Positions 7,536 to 17,973 are shown, counted from the first letter of the stretch. The stretch is DNA of 64,000 bases from Xanthomonas hortorum pv. cynarae (GCF_002939985.1 NZ_MDFM01000017.1:1-64000), one strand, 5' to 3'. The notes: a model not told the origin generated them from the sequence alone. A program made the numbers and translations.

Positions 7536-8930
7536 TCACTCCATCCCCAACTTCTTTAGCTTGTAGCGCAGCGCACGAAACGTGATGCCTAGCTGCGCGG
7601 CGGTTCTGGTCTTGTTCCAGCGGTTTTCTTCCAGCGCTTTCTGGATCGCGGCGCGCTCGAGTTGCTCGATGTAAGAGGGCAGGGCGGCCGAGGCGGGGTC
7701 GATGTCGACCACGGCTTCGCGCGGTTCGATGGCGGCGCTGCCGGGGCTGGCGGCGAGGCGGTGGCCGCCGTGGGCGGGTAGGCGCAGATCGCTGGCGCTG
7801 ATCTGGTCGTCTTCGGCCAGGGCCAGGGCGCGTTCGAGGATGTTTTCCAGTTCGCGTACGTTGCCGGGAAAACCGTATGTGTCCAGCGCGTCGAGTGCGG
7901 ATTGGGTCAGCAGCGGAATCGGGCGGCCGTGGCTGCGTGCCAGGCGCGCGATGATGGCGGCGGCCAGTTGCGGCAGGTCGCCGCTGCGTTCGCGCAGGGG
8001 CGGCACGCGCAGTTCGATCACGTTGATGCGGTAGTACAGGTCGTGACGAAAACGGCCGTCGGAGACCAGGTCGCCGAGGTCCTTGTGGGTGGCCGAGAGG
8101 ATGCGCACGTCCACCAGCGATTCGGTGGAGGCGCCGACCGGGCGCACCGATTTCTCCTGGATGGCGCGCAGCAGTTTGACCTGCATCTGCAGCGGCAATT
8201 CGGCCACTTCGTCCAGAAACAGCGTACCGCCATGCGCGGCCTGGAACAGGCCAGGCTTGTCGGCATGCGCGCCGGTGAAGCTGCCTTTCTTGTGGCCGAA
8301 GAATTCGCTCTCCATCAATTCGGCGGGAATGGCGCCGCAGTTCACCGGCACGAACGGGCCGGCGGCGCGTGCGCCTTGTTCGTGGATGGTGCGTGCGACC
8401 AGCTCCTTGCCCACGCCCGATTCGCCGACGATATAGACCGGCGCCTGGCTGCGTGCGACCTTGCCGATGGTGGCGCGCAGGCTTTGCATCGCGCTGGAGT
8501 CGCCGAGCAGGCGGCTGGCCTGTTCCGGCGGTGGCGGTGGCGGGGCGGGGCGGTCGCGGTTGTTCAATTCCAGTGCGTGCTTGACCAGGCCGCGCAGCAC
8601 GCTGATGTCCACCGGCTTGCTGACGAAGTCGAACGCGCCGGCCTTCAGCGCTTCCACCGCCAGGTCCATGCTGCCGAACGCGGTGATCATCGCCACCGGG
8701 GTCTGCGGATATTGCTTTGAGATTTCGGTGACCAGTTCGATGCCGTTGCCGTCTGGCAGGCGCATGTCGGTCAGGCACAGGTCGTAGGGGTTGTTGGCCA
8801 GCAACTCGCGCGCTTCGGCCAGATTGGCAGCAGTGCTGATGCGCAGGCCCATCCGGCCCAGGGTGAGAACAAGCAACTCGCGGATATCACGCTCGTCATC
8901 GACAACCAGGGCACTTTTGGGTTCGCTCAT
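7536..8930 (-). CDS. pilR: Sigma-54-dependent response regulator PilR
   Basis: A 464-residue NtrC-family activator. It has a receiver domain (acidic pair DD at residues 11-12, phospho-acceptor D55 in LCLTDMRLP), a proline-rich linker, an AAA+ domain (GESGVGKE Walker A; the sigma-54 contact loop reads GSFTGA instead of the commoner GAFTGA), and a Fis-type helix-turn-helix at the end (RTAAQLGITFRALRYKLKKL). Start 8930 aligns the receiver domain; the open frame reaches 8990. It pairs with PilS directly upstream and presumably activates the sigma-54-like pilA promoter at 4366. Confidence 0.95.
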   Translation of the reverse strand: MSEPKSALVVDDERDIRELLVLTLGRMGLRISTAANLAEARELLANNPYDLCLTDMRLPDGNGIELVTEISKQYPQTPVAMITAFGSMDLAVEALKAGAFDFVSKPVDISVLRGLVKHALELNNRDRPAPPPPPPEQASRLLGDSSAMQSLRATIGKVARSQAPVYIVGESGVGKELVARTIHEQGARAAGPFVPVNCGAIPAELMESEFFGHKKGSFTGAHADKPGLFQAAHGGTLFLDEVAELPLQMQVKLLRAIQEKSVRPVGASTESLVDVRILSATHKDLGDLVSDGRFRHDLYYRINVIELRVPPLRERSGDLPQLAAAIIARLARSHGRPIPLLTQSALDALDTYGFPGNVRELENILERALALAEDDQISASDLRLPAHGGHRLAASPGSAAIEPREAVVDIDPASAALPSYIEQLERAAIQKALEENRWNKTRTAAQLGITFRALRYKLKKLGME

Positions 8931-9075
8931 GGTGCGCACGATAGCCCAGCGCGATGACGGACGACAATTGTCGTCGGGGTTTGGGCCCACTTAGAGCCAC
9001 CACACACGTCCTTCCATCAATGCGTCGCGCTGTCACCTTGGATCCGAGTTTCAGACAATGCAGGGCAGCAATCAC

Positions 9076-10689
9076 TCACTTCCCAAGCAAGCCATTGGGC
9101 CCCTGCAACAGGATCCGGAAACACGCGCCGCCACCCGGCACAGAGACGTAATCCAGTTGCGCCTGGTTGGCGCGGCACAGTTCCTGGGCGATATACAGGC
9201 CGAGCCCGGTGCCGTGCTCGGAGGTGGTGTAGAACGGGCGGAACAGTTGTGCGGCCACCGTCTCCGGAATGCCGGGCCCGCGGTCGATGACATCGATCAC
9301 CGCCATGCGCTCCAGGCGCTCCACGCGCAGCTTGACCCGCGCCGGTTCGTCCATGACCCGGCCGTACTTGAGTGCGTTGTGCACCAGGGCGGTCAGGATC
9401 TGGTGCAGATGCTTTGGGTCGACCAGCGCATGCACCGAGGCGCCCTGGATGCTGGCCTCCAGGATGTCGGTTTCCATCGACAGGGTCTGCCGGTACTCGA
9501 CCACGAAGCGGCGCACGAATGCGGCCAGATCCAGATTGTCCGGGTTGGCGCGCTCGCGCCGGGCCAGTGCGAGCACGCTTTCGACGATGCCGTTGGTGCG
9601 TTGGCATTGCTGGTGGATGATCTGCAGCAGGCGGCGGTCGGCATCGCCGATGTCCGGGGATTCTTCCAGCAGTTGCGAGGCGTAGCTGATTGCGGCGAGC
9701 GGGTTGCGGATTTCGTGCGCCAGGCTGGCCGAGAAGCGCCCCATTGCCGACAAGGTGAGCGATTCGGCGCGGCGCGAGACCACCGTGGCGTCGTCCAGAA
9801 AGATCAGTACCAGGTCGCTGTCGGCGAGCAGGCGCACGAAGCGCGGCTGCACTTCCGGGCGGTCGGCGCCCAGTTGCAGTGGGGCCTCTTCCTCGCGCCA
9901 GCCGCTGCGCCAGCGTTGCAGGCGGCGCGCCAGTTCCGGGGTGAGTGCGGCCAGCGACAGGTCGGCCGGGGCGTTGCGCTGGTCGCCATCGCCCAGCAGC
10001 GCCAGTGCCGCTTCGTTGGCCAGGGTGATGTGGTTGTGCGTATCGACCACCAGCACGCCGGTGCGCATGCGGCGGATGATCAGTTCGTTGATTTCGTAGA
10101 GATTGGCCACCTGCGCGCCGCGTTCTTCCGCCAGCACCTGGTTGCGGCGCGCGCGCGAGCCGATCTGTTCGCAGATGAAGGCCACCGCGACGTAGCTGGT
10201 GGCGAACATGGCCAGTTCGGCCACCGGGCGGGCGGCGCCGCCGCCTTCGAGCAGGGTCCACAGGTATTCCAGCACGATGGCGCCGCTGGCGAGCACCGCG
10301 ATGCTCATGCCGTAGCGCAGGCGCAGCAGCAGCGAGGCAGCGGCGACATTGAACAGCAACATCATCGCGATGCCGGCACTGGCGCCGGGCAGCGCGTGCG
10401 TGGCCAGGGTAGCGGCAAGGATGTCGGCTAGCACCGAGCAGAACACGGTGGTGGTCAGGCGGCGCTCGCTGCGGCCCCAGAACAGCAGCGGCACGGCCAT
10501 GCAGAGATAACCGATCGCGACCCCTGCTGCCAGCCGCGGGTAGCGCGGCTCGGGGATGGCATCGGACAAGGGGCTGAACACCAGTGCGGCGATCAGGCCG
10601 GCCACCAGCACCCGGTACAGCGAAAAAAAGTACAGCTCGCGCTGCGGCGCTGACTGGAACCGGTCGATAAGCGATGCGCTGGATGGCAA
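9076..10689 (-). CDS. pilS: Sensor histidine kinase PilS
   Basis: A 537-residue inner-membrane kinase. About six hydrophobic segments occupy residues 25-175, a PAS-like region follows at about 195-300, then the H-box SLAHEIRNPLAAIS with the phospho-accepting His at 325, an N-box near HNALKYG and a G-box GTGLGLYIA. In other species PilS senses pilin in the membrane and controls PilR phosphorylation. It is transcribed ahead of pilR with a 145-base gap and is divergent from sucC. Confidence 0.94.
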   Translation of the reverse strand: MPSSASLIDRFQSAPQRELYFFSLYRVLVAGLIAALVFSPLSDAIPEPRYPRLAAGVAIGYLCMAVPLLFWGRSERRLTTTVFCSVLADILAATLATHALPGASAGIAMMLLFNVAAASLLLRLRYGMSIAVLASGAIVLEYLWTLLEGGGAARPVAELAMFATSYVAVAFICEQIGSRARRNQVLAEERGAQVANLYEINELIIRRMRTGVLVVDTHNHITLANEAALALLGDGDQRNAPADLSLAALTPELARRLQRWRSGWREEEAPLQLGADRPEVQPRFVRLLADSDLVLIFLDDATVVSRRAESLTLSAMGRFSASLAHEIRNPLAAISYASQLLEESPDIGDADRRLLQIIHQQCQRTNGIVESVLALARRERANPDNLDLAAFVRRFVVEYRQTLSMETDILEASIQGASVHALVDPKHLHQILTALVHNALKYGRVMDEPARVKLRVERLERMAVIDVIDRGPGIPETVAAQLFRPFYTTSEHGTGLGLYIAQELCRANQAQLDYVSVPGGGACFRILLQGPNGLLGK

Positions 10690-10921
10690 ACCGATTCCCC
10701 CGCTGGAACGAGCCGCGAGTATAGGCAGGTGCGCGGTTTACGTAGCACGTGTGCACACTGCGGCGCTGCGTGCAAGCGCTGCAATCGGGCCGGCAATATC
10801 GCCGAATTTTGCGCCGCACGGCGCGGTCAGCCACAATAGGCGGCCCGTTCGCGTCTCTTGACGTGCCGCCCTGGCGGTCTGCGTTGCACGCAGCGGTCGT
10901 TTCCTTTTCCCACGGTGACGC

Positions 10922-12091
10922 ATGAATTTCCACGAATACCAGTCAAAACAGCTGCTTGCCGAGTACGGCATTCCCGTCCCGGCCGGTAAGGTCGCGGCTA
11001 CTCCGGACGAAGCGGTCGAAGCCGCCAATTCCCTGGGCAAGGGCCCCTGGATGGTGAAAGCGCAGATCCACGCGGGCGGCCGCGGCAAGGCTGGCGGCGT
11101 CAAGTTCTGCAAGACCACCGACGATGTGAAGGCCGCAGCAGCCAAGATGCTCGGCACCAAGATGTCCACCTATCAGACCGCCGGCGTCGAGCTGCCGATC
11201 AACCTGGTGCTGGTGACCACCGCCGGTGAGATCGTCAAGGAGCTGTACCTGTCGGTGCTGGTCGACCGTGGCACCAAGACCATCACCTACATCGCTTCTT
11301 CGGAAGGCGGCGTGGAAATCGAGCAGGTCGCCGCCGAAACCCCGGAACTGATCCACGCGCTCAACGTCGATTTCGTCGAAGGCGTGCAGGGCTATCACGG
11401 CCGTGATTTCGGCTTCAAGCTCGGCCTGACCGCCAAGCAGGCCGGCCAGTTCGCCAGCATCATGGTGAACCTGTACAAGCTGTTCAACGAAAAGGACCTG
11501 GCGCTGGTTGAAATCAACCCGCTGGCGATCCTGGACGACGGCAACCTGTATGCGCTGGACGGCAAGTTCGACAGCGACGACAACGCCGCATTCCGTCAGA
11601 AGCAGCTGGTCGCCATGCGCGACAAGACGCAGGAAGACGAGACCGAAGTGACCGCGTCCGAGCTGGACATCAACTACGTCACCATGGACGGCAACATCGG
11701 TTGCATGGTCAACGGCGCAGGCCTGGCCATGGCCACCATGGACGTGATCAAGCTCAACGGCGGCGAGCCGGCGAACTTCCTGGACGTGGGCGGCGGTGCC
11801 AACAAGCAGCGCGTCATCGAAGCGTTCAAGCTGATCCTGTCCTCGGACAAGGTCGAAGGCATCTTCGTCAACATCTTCGGCGGCATCGTTCGCTGCGACA
11901 TGATTGCCGAGGGCATCATCGCTGCGGTCAAGGAAGTGGGCGTCAAGGTTCCGGTCGTGGTGCGCCTGGAAGGCACCAACGTGGAAGAAGGCAAGCAGCT
12001 GCTGCGCGACAGCGGCATGGCCATCATCCCGGCCGACAACATCAACGACGGTGCCAAGAAAGTCGTTGAAGCTGTCAAGAACGCCGCCTGA
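10922..12091 (+). CDS. sucC: Succinyl-CoA synthetase (ADP-forming) beta subunit
   Basis: A 389-residue TCA-cycle subunit that binds nucleotide and succinate. It starts [18 protein letters not shown] and carries an ATP-grasp domain (around residues 1-240; [16 protein letters not shown]) and a CoA-ligase domain ([30 protein letters not shown]). The length is normal. It lies 24 bases before sucD, forming the usual two-gene operon whose products make the heterodimer or heterotetramer. Confidence 0.98.
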   Translation: MNFHEYQSKQLLAEYGIPVPAGKVAATPDEAVEAANSLGKGPWMVKAQIHAGGRGKAGGVKFCKTTDDVKAAAAKMLGTKMSTYQTAGVELPINLVLVTTAGEIVKELYLSVLVDRGTKTITYIASSEGGVEIEQVAAETPELIHALNVDFVEGVQGYHGRDFGFKLGLTAKQAGQFASIMVNLYKLFNEKDLALVEINPLAILDDGNLYALDGKFDSDDNAAFRQKQLVAMRDKTQEDETEVTASELDINYVTMDGNIGCMVNGAGLAMATMDVIKLNGGEPANFLDVGGGANKQRVIEAFKLILSSDKVEGIFVNIFGGIVRCDMIAEGIIAAVKEVGVKVPVVVRLEGTNVEEGKQLLRDSGMAIIPADNINDGAKKVVEAVKNAA

Positions 12092-12115
12092 TTCACGACA
12101 CCGAAGGAACTATCC

Positions 12116-12991
12116 ATGTCCGTTTTGATTAACAAGAACACCAAGGTGATCGTGCAGGGCTTCACTGGCCAGCAGGGCACCTTCCACGCCACTCAGATGA
12201 TCGAGTACGGCACCCAGGTCGTCGGCGGCGTGACCCCCGGCAAGGGCGGCACCACGCATATCGACCTGCCGGTGTTCAACACCGTGGCCGATGCTGTGTC
12301 TGCCACCGGCGCTGACGCGTCGGTGATCTACGTGCCGCCGCCGTATGCGGCTGATGCGATCCTGGAAGCGGCTGCGGCCGGCATCAAGGTCATCGTGTGC
12401 ATCACCGAGGGCATCCCGGTGCTGGACATGCTGCGCGTCAAGAACGTGCTGACCCGTGCCCATCCGGACACCGTGCTGATCGGGCCGAACTGCCCCGGCG
12501 TGATCACCCCGGGCGAGTGCAAGATCGGCATCATGCCGGGCCACATCCACAAGCCGGGCAAGATCGGCATCGTGTCGCGTTCGGGCACCCTGACCTATGA
12601 AGCGGTCAAGCAGACCACCGAAGTGGGCCTGGGCCAGAGCACCTGTATCGGGATCGGTGGCGACCCGATCAACGGCCTGAACTTCGTCGACTGCCTCAAG
12701 CTGTTCAACGAAGACCCGCAGACCGAAGGCATCATCATGGTCGGCGAGATCGGCGGCGACGCCGAGGAAGCCGGTGCCGAGTACATCAAGCAGTTCGTGA
12801 AGAAGCCGGTCGTCGGCTTCATCGCCGGTGCCTCGGCTCCGGCCGGCAAGCGCATGGGCCACGCCGGTGCGATCGCATCGGGCGGCAAGGGCACGGCCGA
12901 AGGCAAGTTCGCGGCGATGGAAGCTGCCGGCGTCAAGACCGTCCGTTCGCCGGGCGATCTGGGTGCGGCGATTGCTGCGCTGGTGAAGTAA
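12116..12991 (+). CDS. sucD: Succinyl-CoA synthetase alpha subunit
   Basis: A 291-residue subunit with an N-terminal CoA-binding Rossmann domain ([18 protein letters not shown]) and the phospho-histidine loop [20 protein letters not shown] near the C-terminus. It works with SucC to convert succinyl-CoA to succinate with ADP phosphorylation. It is followed by a strong terminator, so the operon ends here. Confidence 0.98.
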   Translation: MSVLINKNTKVIVQGFTGQQGTFHATQMIEYGTQVVGGVTPGKGGTTHIDLPVFNTVADAVSATGADASVIYVPPPYAADAILEAAAAGIKVIVCITEGIPVLDMLRVKNVLTRAHPDTVLIGPNCPGVITPGECKIGIMPGHIHKPGKIGIVSRSGTLTYEAVKQTTEVGLGQSTCIGIGGDPINGLNFVDCLKLFNEDPQTEGIIMVGEIGGDAEEAGAEYIKQFVKKPVVGFIAGASAPAGKRMGHAGAIASGGKGTAEGKFAAMEAAGVKTVRSPGDLGAAIAALVK

Positions 12992-13023
12992 GCACGCTGC
13001 GCGCGCAAGCGTGTGAGCGTCAG

Positions 13024-13050
13024 AAAGGCCGCCTTCGGGCGGCCTTTTTT
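13024..13050 (+). terminator. Rho-independent terminator of sucCD
   Basis: The stem AGGCCGCC/GGCGGCCT around a TTCG tetraloop, followed by TTTTTT, lies 33 bases after the sucD stop. Confidence 0.93.
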
Positions 13051-13213
13051 GTGGCTAGCTATTTATAGTCAGCCGCCTGTGGCTGGCCGTTTGTGGCAAT
13101 GGCCGACGTAGCCATTTCCGCTGGCCAATGGCTGGGTTGTGCCAGCGCCTTCGCCGGCCGCCGTTGCCTGTCGCGGCTTAGCGGCGGATTCGAGCGGCTT
13201 TGCAGCGTTCAAT

Positions 13214-14156
13214 TCAAAGCTCGTGCTGTTGCGCATTGAGCGCAAGCAACAGATCCACAAACGCACGCACTTTTGCCGGTCGAAAGCGCGTTGCCGGGAA
13301 CACCGCGTGGATACCACCAGACGGCAACTGCCACTGCGGCAGCACATGCAGTAAACGACCTGCGGCCAGATCGTCGGCGACCACATAATCCGGCAGTACC
13401 GAGATTCCCGCGCCCTGGCATACCGCTTCGCGTACGGCAAGGGTGGCGTCGAGAAAGATGCCGGGCTGCACGTCCACACTCTGCGGCGCATGCGTGGCAT
13501 GCGCGAAGTGCCAGCGCTGATGATCGCGCAAGGCCGTGTTGGCGACGAACGGCAGTGCGGCGATGTCCTGCGGCGCAGTGAGCCCGGCCAGTTGCGTAGT
13601 CATCGTGGAAGGCGCGACCAGCAACTGCCGGAACGCACCGATCTTGCGTGCCTGCAGGCTGCTTTCGGCCAGCCAGCCGACGCGGATCGCAAGCTCGATG
13701 TTGGCCGTCATCAGGTCCAGGGTCTGGTCGCTGAGGATCGCATCGACCTTGCAGGCCGGATAGCGCCGGGTGAAGGCCGCGATCGCCGGCACCACTACGC
13801 GTACGCCGTAGTCCAGCGGTGCGGTGAGCCTGAGCAGGCCGGACGGTTCGGCGGCGGTGTCGGTCAGTGCGTCGAAGGCGTCGTCGGTATCGCGCAGGAT
13901 CGCCGCGCAGCGCTGGTAGAACGCCTGCCCGAGTTCGGTGGTGCGCACCTTGCGGGTCGTGCGCACCAACAGCGAGGTGCGGCATTCGCGTTCCAGGCGG
14001 GCGACCTGCTGGCTCACCACCGCCTTGGTGATGCCCAGGCGCTCGGCCGCTGCCGTTAAACGAGCCGGTTTCCACCACAGCGACGAAATACGCCAGCCGG
14101 CGCAGATTGCCCAGGCCACCGGGGCCGGACTCGGTTCGATTGTATGTTGTTGGCAT
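13214..14156 (-). pseudogene. LysR-family transcriptional regulator with a frameshift
   Basis: Two overlapping frames together give a normal LysR protein of about 313 residues. The first frame (from 14156) encodes LGNLRRLAYFVAVVETGSF; the second continues TAAAERLGITKAVVSQQVARLERE and the whole effector domain to 13214. The break is at 14056-14061, where the coding strand reads TTTAACG; removing one A restores the frame inside the first helix-turn-helix. As read, translation from the natural start loses DNA binding. It is divergent from the DsbA-like gene, which it may once have regulated. A sequencing error is possible. Confidence 0.85.
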
Positions 14157-14236
14157 ACGGTATGTTTATTGCGGATGGATTTAAGAGTCAACGGGAGCGG
14201 CCTAGGATGCGTCCATCGCCACTGGATGCCGCCGCC

Positions 14237-14881
14237 ATGTCCACCACTGTTCACTACCTCTATGACCCGCTGTGCGGCTGGTGCTACGGCGCGACGGCCG
14301 TGGTCTCGGCGTTGCAGGCGCGGGCCGATGTCACCCTGGAATTGCTGCCCGCCGGCCTGTTTCTGGGCGCTGGCGCCAGGGCAATGGACGACACCTTCGC
14401 CGGCTACGCCTGGTCCAACGATCAGCGCATTGCGCAGCTGACCGGCCAGGTTTTCAGCGAGCAGTATCGTCAGCGCGTGCTCGGCGATCGTCAGCAGCGC
14501 TTCGACAGCGGCCTGGCGACGCTGGCGCTGACGGCGGTGGCGCGCATCGACCCCTCGCGCGAGTTGCAGGTGCTGGGGGCGATTCAAAAAGCGCGTTATG
14601 TGGAGGGCGGTGATGTGACTGCATTGGGCACGCTGGCTGGCCTGCTGGAATCGCTTGGTTTAGTGCAGGCGGCGGAGCAGATCGCCGCGCCGGATGCGCA
14701 GCTGCTTGCGCTGACGCAGGCGCGTATCGACAAGGCGCAGTCACTGCTGCAGGAGTTCGGTGCGCGTGGCGTCCCGACCTTGGTTGCGCAGTCGTCCGGT
14801 GCACGCTGGTTGTTGGATGTTGGGGCGGGTTATGGGGACCCCGATTTAGTCTTGCGGCAGTTGGATGCTGGGTGTTCTTAA
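14237..14881 (+). CDS. DsbA/FrnE-family thioredoxin-fold protein
   Basis: A 214-residue protein with the thioredoxin-fold active site near the start (YDPLCGWCYG, CxxC at residues 13-16) and the conserved GARGVPTLV cis-proline region near the C-terminus. The all-helical insertion between them is typical of DsbA-like oxidoreductases and 2-hydroxychromene-2-carboxylate isomerases. No signal peptide is visible, so it probably acts in the cytoplasm on small thiols or oxidised proteins. Start 14237 was chosen because the family begins directly with the strand before CxxC; the open frame extends to 14144 and would overlap the LysR start. Confidence 0.85.
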   Translation: MSTTVHYLYDPLCGWCYGATAVVSALQARADVTLELLPAGLFLGAGARAMDDTFAGYAWSNDQRIAQLTGQVFSEQYRQRVLGDRQQRFDSGLATLALTAVARIDPSRELQVLGAIQKARYVEGGDVTALGTLAGLLESLGLVQAAEQIAAPDAQLLALTQARIDKAQSLLQEFGARGVPTLVAQSSGARWLLDVGAGYGDPDLVLRQLDAGCS

Positions 14882-15205
14882 GTCGTCCTGGGCAAGTGGT
14901 TTTCTTGCCATTGGGTTGGCTGTCTTCCGCCGCACCCTCACCCCAACCCCCCGCTCCGCGCCCCGGCCCGCGCCAGTGGTGCGGGCGCACCAAGGCACAC
15001 GCGTCAGTGGCACGTGTGCGGTGCCCTGGTGCCCCGGCGGGAGAGGGGCTCTGGCTCCCTTCTCCCGCCGGGAGAAGGTGGCGCGTAGCGCCGGATAAGG
15101 GTACGGGCGCACGTGCTGCGCCGGCCCAGGCGTTGCTTTGTACGCGCGCTCCCAGCCAATTCCAACTCAACTTCCAATCCATCACTTTTCAAGAGGCCCC
15201 AACCA
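14882..15205. other. Intergenic region dominated by a palindromic repeat
   Basis: No gene is supported. Most of the 324 bases are a long variant of the dispersed intergenic repeat (14935-15110). The remainder precedes the MBL-fold gene, and no convincing promoter or strong ribosome site was recognised. Confidence 0.6.
14935..15110 (+). repeat. Dispersed palindromic intergenic repeat, long copy 2
   Basis: It begins ACCCTCACCCCAACCCC and ends with the CTTCTCCCGCCGGGAGAAGG hairpin (about 15059-15078), GCGCCGGATAAGGGTACGGG. Between these is an insert with further short dyads (for example CGCGTCAGTGGCACGTG). It belongs to the same family as 7253-7308. Confidence 0.7.
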
Positions 15206-16105
15206 ATGCCAACCCGACGAGACGTCATCAAAACCCTGGCTGTTGCGAGTGTCGCGACGGCCGTCCTTGGAGCGAATACCGCCATGGCTGCACAGACCAC
15301 ACTGACCTATCACCATTTCCCCGCTGGCGAACATGGGTTCTTCCGCGCGCCGGTGCTGATTTCCGGCGCGCGCGATGCAGTGCTGATCGATGGCGGCTTT
15401 ACGCTGCCCGACGGCAAGGCGCTTGCCGAGGCGATCCGTGCCAGCGGCAAGACGCTGACCACCATCTACATCAGCCAGAGCGACCCGGACTATTACTTCA
15501 GCCTGGCGCCGATCAAGGCCGCCTTCCCCAAGGCGCGCGTCATCGCCGCCCCGACCACCATCGCGGCGATCAAGGGCAATGTCGAAAAGAAGCTGGCCAC
15601 CTGGGGCCCGCAGCTGAAGGAAAACGGCCCGCAGACCCTGGCCGACATCGTGATGCCGGAGGTCTTCGACGGCCCTACGCTCACCCTGGAAGATCACGCA
15701 CTGGAGATCGTCGATGCCGACGGTCTGGCCAATCGGCGCTACGTATGGGTGCCGGCGCTCAAGGCGATCGTCGGTGGGGTGCTGGTGTTCTCCGGCACGC
15801 ATGTGTGGACGGCCGACACGCGCGGTGCCGAAGGGCGTGCCGCCTGGCGCAAGACGCTGGACAGCATGGCGGCGCGGCAGCCATCGGTCGTCGTGCCCGG
15901 GCACATGGTGCCGGGCGCGCCAATCGATGTATCGGCCATCACCTATACGCGCGATTATCTGCTGGCCTTCGAAGAAGAGCTGGCCAGGCACAGCAACAGT
16001 GCCGACCTGATCAAGGCCATGACTGCGCGTTATCCCGATGCCGGCATGGCGGTGGCATTGCAGATCGGCGCCAAGGTCGCCACCGGCGAGATGCAGTGGG
16101 GCTGA
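15206..16105 (+). CDS. Exported MBL-fold protein lacking the metal-binding histidines
   Basis: A 299-residue protein with a twin-arginine-like signal (PTRRDVIKT, then a hydrophobic stretch and AMAAQ at about residue 30) and a metallo-beta-lactamase fold (VLISGARDAVLIDGGFTLPDG, VPGHMVPG). Where active relatives have HxHxDH, this protein reads QSDPDY at residues 91-96; only the Asp is kept. It therefore probably cannot bind two zinc ions in the usual way and may be a binding protein or use a different chemistry. Start 15206 gives an intact export signal. No operon partner is evident. Confidence 0.8.
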   Translation: MPTRRDVIKTLAVASVATAVLGANTAMAAQTTLTYHHFPAGEHGFFRAPVLISGARDAVLIDGGFTLPDGKALAEAIRASGKTLTTIYISQSDPDYYFSLAPIKAAFPKARVIAAPTTIAAIKGNVEKKLATWGPQLKENGPQTLADIVMPEVFDGPTLTLEDHALEIVDADGLANRRYVWVPALKAIVGGVLVFSGTHVWTADTRGAEGRAAWRKTLDSMAARQPSVVVPGHMVPGAPIDVSAITYTRDYLLAFEEELARHSNSADLIKAMTARYPDAGMAVALQIGAKVATGEMQWG

Positions 16106-16313
16106 TGCCGATGACATGACGAGGTGGCTGGAGATCGTGCGCGCCACGTTCAAAAACGCAGCGGACAAGAAACGCCGGTACAGCAGCAGATCCCTGCACG
16201 CCGGCGCACATCTGGAATAATGCAGGCTTGGCGGCAACGCCGATCTGCATCCCGGTCTCTTGCGGGATGCGGCACAGCCACGCCTCTCCAGTTGCATCCG
16301 CATAGGCCTTCCC

Positions 16314-17954
16314 ATGTCCCAGACCCTTCGCATCGCCATGGCGCAGTTCGACTTCCCGGTCGGTGCCGTGGCGCGCAATACCGATCGCATCATCGAGTTC
16401 ATCGCGGCAGCGCGCGACGAGTTCGGGGCAGACATCGTGCTGTTTCCCGAGCTGGCGATCAGCGGCTACCCACCGGAAGATCTGCTGCTGCGGCCAGGGT
16501 TTCTCGCGCATTGCGAAGAAGCGCTGGCACGCATCGCTGCCAACACGCGCGGGATTGTCGCGGTGGTCGGCTGGCCGCAGAGTGCCGGCAGCGTGGTCTA
16601 CAACGCAGCCAGCGTGTTGCGCGACGGGAGCATTGCGGCGACCTATCGCAAGCGCGAGTTGCCCAACTACGCGGTGTTCGACGAGCGCCGCTATTTCGAC
16701 GTGGACCCGGATGGCGACAACTGCGTGGTCACGGTCAAGGGCGTGCAGGTGGGCGTGGTGATCTGCGAGGACCTGTGGTTTGCCGAGCCGCTCGCAGGGA
16801 CCGTGCAGGCCGGCGCCGAGCTGGTGCTGGTGCCCAATGCCTCGCCGTACGAGCGCGGCAAGCACGCGCAGCGCGATGCCTTGTTGGCCGAGCGCACCCG
16901 CGAGAGCGGGGCGGCGATTGCCTATCTCAACGTGGTCGGCGGGCAGGATGCGCTGGTGTTCGACGGCGCATCGGTGGTTGCCGATGCCGACGGTACCGTG
17001 CATCCGGCCGCTGCTGCCTTCGTCGATCAGTGGCTGGTGGTGGACTACGCCGCCGGCGAGCGCAGCTTCACTCCGGTGGTGTGGGTGGACGATGGCGACG
17101 AGAGCATGGACGCATTGGCCTGGCGCGCGGTGGTGCGCGGGCTGCAGGACTATTGCCGCAAGAATGGCTTTACCAAGGTGTGGCTGGGCTTGTCCGGCGG
17201 CATCGATTCGGCGCTGGTGCTGGCGATGGCGGTCGATGCGCTGGGGGGCGACAACGTCACCGCGGTGCGGCTGCCGTCGCGCTACACCGCCAATCTTTCC
17301 AACGATCTGGCCGACGAGCAATGCCGCGCGCTGGGCGTCAAGCTGGAAACCATTGCGATCGAGCCGGCGTTCGAAGGCCTGCTCGCCGCACTCGGCCCAC
17401 TGTTCGAGGGTACCCAGCCGGATGTCACCGAAGAAAACCTGCAGTCGCGCAGCCGCGGGGTGATCCTGATGGCGCTGTCCAACAAGTTCGGCGGGCTGTT
17501 GTTGACCACCGGCAACAAGAGCGAATACGCAGTGGGTTACGCGACCATCTACGGCGACATGTGCGGCGGCTATGCCCCGCTCAAGGACCTGTACAAGACC
17601 GAGGTGTTCGGCCTGGCCAAATGGCGCAATACCGTGGGCGGCGCGCCGGTGATTCCGCCGGCAGTGATTTCGCGCCCGCCCTCGGCCGAGTTGCGCGACA
17701 ACCAGACCGACCAGGATTCGCTGCCGCCCTACGACGTGCTCGACGGCATCTTGTACCGCTACGTCGATCAGGAGCAGTCGCGCGACGACATCGTTGCGGC
17801 CGGCTATGCCGCCGATACGGTGGAACACGTGCTGCGGCTGGTGCGGCTCAACGAGTGGAAGCGCCATCAGTCCGCGCCCGGGCCGAAGGTGTCGCGGCGC
17901 GCCTTCGGTCGCGAGCGGCGTTACCCGATCACCAATGGCTACTCCGGTCAGTAG
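16314..17954 (+). CDS. nadE: Glutamine-dependent NAD(+) synthetase
   Basis: A 546-residue two-domain enzyme completing NAD synthesis by amidating deamido-NAD. The N-terminal nitrilase-type glutaminase has its catalytic triad visible at E46 (FPELAIS), K113 (YRKREL) and C151 (VICEDLW). The C-terminal ATP-pyrophosphatase domain has LGLSGGIDSALVLAMA and the LTTGNKSEYAVGY segment. The open frame reaches 16260, but ATG 16314 fits the family start (MSQTLRIAMAQ). The gene is monocistronic in appearance. Confidence 0.96.
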   Translation: MSQTLRIAMAQFDFPVGAVARNTDRIIEFIAAARDEFGADIVLFPELAISGYPPEDLLLRPGFLAHCEEALARIAANTRGIVAVVGWPQSAGSVVYNAASVLRDGSIAATYRKRELPNYAVFDERRYFDVDPDGDNCVVTVKGVQVGVVICEDLWFAEPLAGTVQAGAELVLVPNASPYERGKHAQRDALLAERTRESGAAIAYLNVVGGQDALVFDGASVVADADGTVHPAAAAFVDQWLVVDYAAGERSFTPVVWVDDGDESMDALAWRAVVRGLQDYCRKNGFTKVWLGLSGGIDSALVLAMAVDALGGDNVTAVRLPSRYTANLSNDLADEQCRALGVKLETIAIEPAFEGLLAALGPLFEGTQPDVTEENLQSRSRGVILMALSNKFGGLLLTTGNKSEYAVGYATIYGDMCGGYAPLKDLYKTEVFGLAKWRNTVGGAPVIPPAVISRPPSAELRDNQTDQDSLPPYDVLDGILYRYVDQEQSRDDIVAAGYAADTVEHVLRLVRLNEWKRHQSAPGPKVSRRAFGRERRYPITNGYSGQ

Positions 17955-17973
17955 CCCGATTGGCTTATTCCGG

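Noticed and set aside
14935-15110. Short open frames within the intergenic repeats (also at 55245-55984)
   Set aside because: The frames follow the repeat sequence, give proline/arginine-rich products and have no ribosome sites or homologous motifs.
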